A DNA stretch of 12,471 bases from Acidimicrobiales bacterium (GTDB lineage: Bacteria > Actinomycetota > Acidimicrobiia > Acidimicrobiales > JAKAVM01): assembly GCA_027451785.1 (NCBI GenBank), contig DAIDIS010000109.1, positions 1 to 12,471 on the forward strand, given 5' to 3'. The position numbers were made by a program, and so were the translations under genes. Shown here piece by piece: positions 11,496 through 12,471 of the stretch; within the stretch, counting starts at the first letter, position 1; every line of letters begins with the position of its first letter. The notes under the pieces were generated by a model that saw nothing but the letters and a program-made list of their open reading frames with translations, ran no database searches and was not told where the DNA came from.

Positions 11496-12471
11496 TCACG
11501 ACTGGAGCTCTTCGGACAGGCTCAACCATTCCTCTTCCAAGGAGTCCAGGCGACCTTGAGCCAGGGCCAGTTGAGATGCAACCTCGTTCAGTTCCGAGAA
11601 TTCGCCGAGCCCCGAAGAGAGCTTTTCCTGAAGGGCGTCCCGGGCGGCTGCGGCCTCCTCCATGGAGGATTCAGCCTGCGCGATGAGTCGCTGGAGCGTG
11701 TAGGGAGATCGCTTCTTCGCGCCCCCCTTGCGGGGTTTGGGATCGGAGCCTTGACTGTCGGTCCCGGAGGGTGCGCCGGAACCGGTGGCGGATTCGGAGC
11801 TGATTTCATCACCGGCACTTCCGGCCTTGGCGTACTGGTCTTTGGTCTGCTTTCCCAGGCCCGCTCCAGCCATGGTTTGTTTACCCAGGCCCGCTCCCGC
11901 CATGGTCTGTTCGTACTCGGCATATCCGCCAAGAACCGGTCGAGCGTGACCCGATCCATCCATGATCAAGGCGTCCTCGACCGTTCTTTCCAAGAAGGCA
12001 CGATCGTGGCTGACCACCACGACGGAACCCGGCCAGTCGTCGAGGTAGTCCTCCAAGATCCTCAAAGTATCCAAGTCCAAGTCATTCGTTGGTTCGTCCA
12101 AGAGTAGGACGTTGGGGTTTTCGATCAGGACCAAAAGAAGCTGCAGGCGTCGGCGCTCCCCACCGGACAGCGTCCCGACGGGTGCCCATTGAGCATCGGA
12201 GTCGAACCAGAACTGCTCCATGAGTCTTGCCTGCTGCCAGGTCGGTTCCGCCTGTTTGCCGGCGACCAGCTGGCGCACCCTGGCGGAAAGGTCCAGATCC
12301 CTACCGGTCTGGTCGTAGTAACCGAGCTTGACCGTCGGCCCGCTCTCGATGGTGCCCGAATTAGGCGCAATTCTCCCGGAGAGAATGTCCAGGAGGGTGG
12401 ACTTCCCTGACCCGTTAGGGCCGAGTATCCCCAGGCGACCGTCCGGAGCGAGGCTGAGGTCGAGGGAGCTG
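11496..12471 (-). CDS. ABC-F family ATPase, C-terminal part (runs off right edge)
   Basis: The visible 324 residues are the second ATP-binding cassette and tail of an ABC-F protein. Such proteins are soluble ATPases that act on ribosomes or DNA rather than in transport. Walker A is GPNGSGKST (17-25) and the Q-loop YYDQ ends at 54. The signature LSGGERRRL is near 102-110 and Walker B NVLLLDEPTNDLD near 120-132. The switch His is in SHDRAFL. After the cassette comes a 100-residue polar linker rich in Gly/Ser/Lys, with QTMAGAGLGK in tandem. A C-terminal coiled coil follows (LQRLIAQAESSMEEAAAARD through DSLEEEWLSLSEELQS). The coiled-coil tail suggests the Uup branch. The N-terminal cassette is outside the window. 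The gene precedes the methyltransferase gene on the same strand. A linker this long and repetitive is unusual for the family. Confidence 0.92.
   Translation of the reverse strand, partial: SSLDLSLAPDGRLGILGPNGSGKSTLLDILSGRIAPNSGTIESGPTVKLGYYDQTGRDLDLSARVRQLVAGKQAEPTWQQARLMEQFWFDSDAQWAPVGTLSGGERRRLQLLLVLIENPNVLLLDEPTNDLDLDTLRILEDYLDDWPGSVVVVSHDRAFLERTVEDALIMDGSGHARPVLGGYAEYEQTMAGAGLGKQTMAGAGLGKQTKDQYAKAGSAGDEISSESATGSGAPSGTDSQGSDPKPRKGGAKKRSPYTLQRLIAQAESSMEEAAAARDALQEKLSSGLGEFSELNEVASQLALAQGRLDSLEEEWLSLSEELQS
11854..11913 (-). repeat. 30-bp tandem duplication in the ABC-F linker
   Basis: The units 11854-11883 and 11884-11913 differ at only a few positions and encode the ten residues QTMAGAGLGK twice in a row. 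The duplication keeps the frame and sits in the flexible linker between the cassette and the coiled coil, so it is probably tolerated. It may vary between strains. Confidence 0.8.

Overview
The window looks like actinobacterial chromosome. The evidence is moderate-to-high G+C by eye, GTG/TTG starts, many Ala/Ser/Thr-rich lipoproteins and secreted proteins, and a PKD-type secreted protein of a kind common in Actinomycetota. A secreted Cys-pair propeller and an arsenic locus of actinobacterial flavour point the same way. A lineage such as Acidimicrobiia is possible but is only an inference. No tRNA, rRNA, CRISPR array or insertion sequence was seen.

Left part (1-2391). A truncated ArsR-type HTH regulator gene reads off the left edge. 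It has a near-consensus, apparently leaderless promoter with a perfect 12-bp palindrome in its spacer. Divergent from it are a nucleoside-phosphorylase-family gene and a four-helix membrane protein with a DUF3592-like domain. Copies of the palindrome half-site (GTAAGT) recur at the start of the phosphorylase gene, so the regulator may control both directions. A dodecin gene faces this pair.

Middle part (2392-7755). This is an envelope or secretion region. A 41-bp phased repeat array precedes a two-gene unit, a lipoprotein with an NTF2-like look and an overlapping secreted PKD-type protein. The PKD gene is cut by an in-frame TAG, after which another 35 sense codons look like the missing C-terminus. 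A repeat-bearing gap, an unrelated lipoprotein on the minus strand and a gene-free stretch of about 0.5 kb follow. Next is a large secreted protein with seven Cys-pair propeller blades and three IPT/TIG domains.

Right part (7756-12471). Two small overlapping paralogous membrane proteins come first, then an arsenic-resistance locus. That locus has arsR (with a Cys-x-Cys sensor motif) divergent from a MIP channel gene and arsC, which overlap by GTGA. ArsC would reduce arsenate to arsenite and the channel would let arsenite leave down its gradient, as in the arsR-aqpS-arsC arrangement known from Sinorhizobium. No ArsB or Acr3 pump lies in the window. The strand then flips to a SAM-dependent methyltransferase and the 3' part of an ABC-F ATPase gene, which runs off the right edge.

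I see no clear case for a wholly new system. The best leads are the interrupted PKD gene, the GTAAGT operator cluster, the 41-bp phased array, the paralogous membrane pair and the pump-less ars locus.
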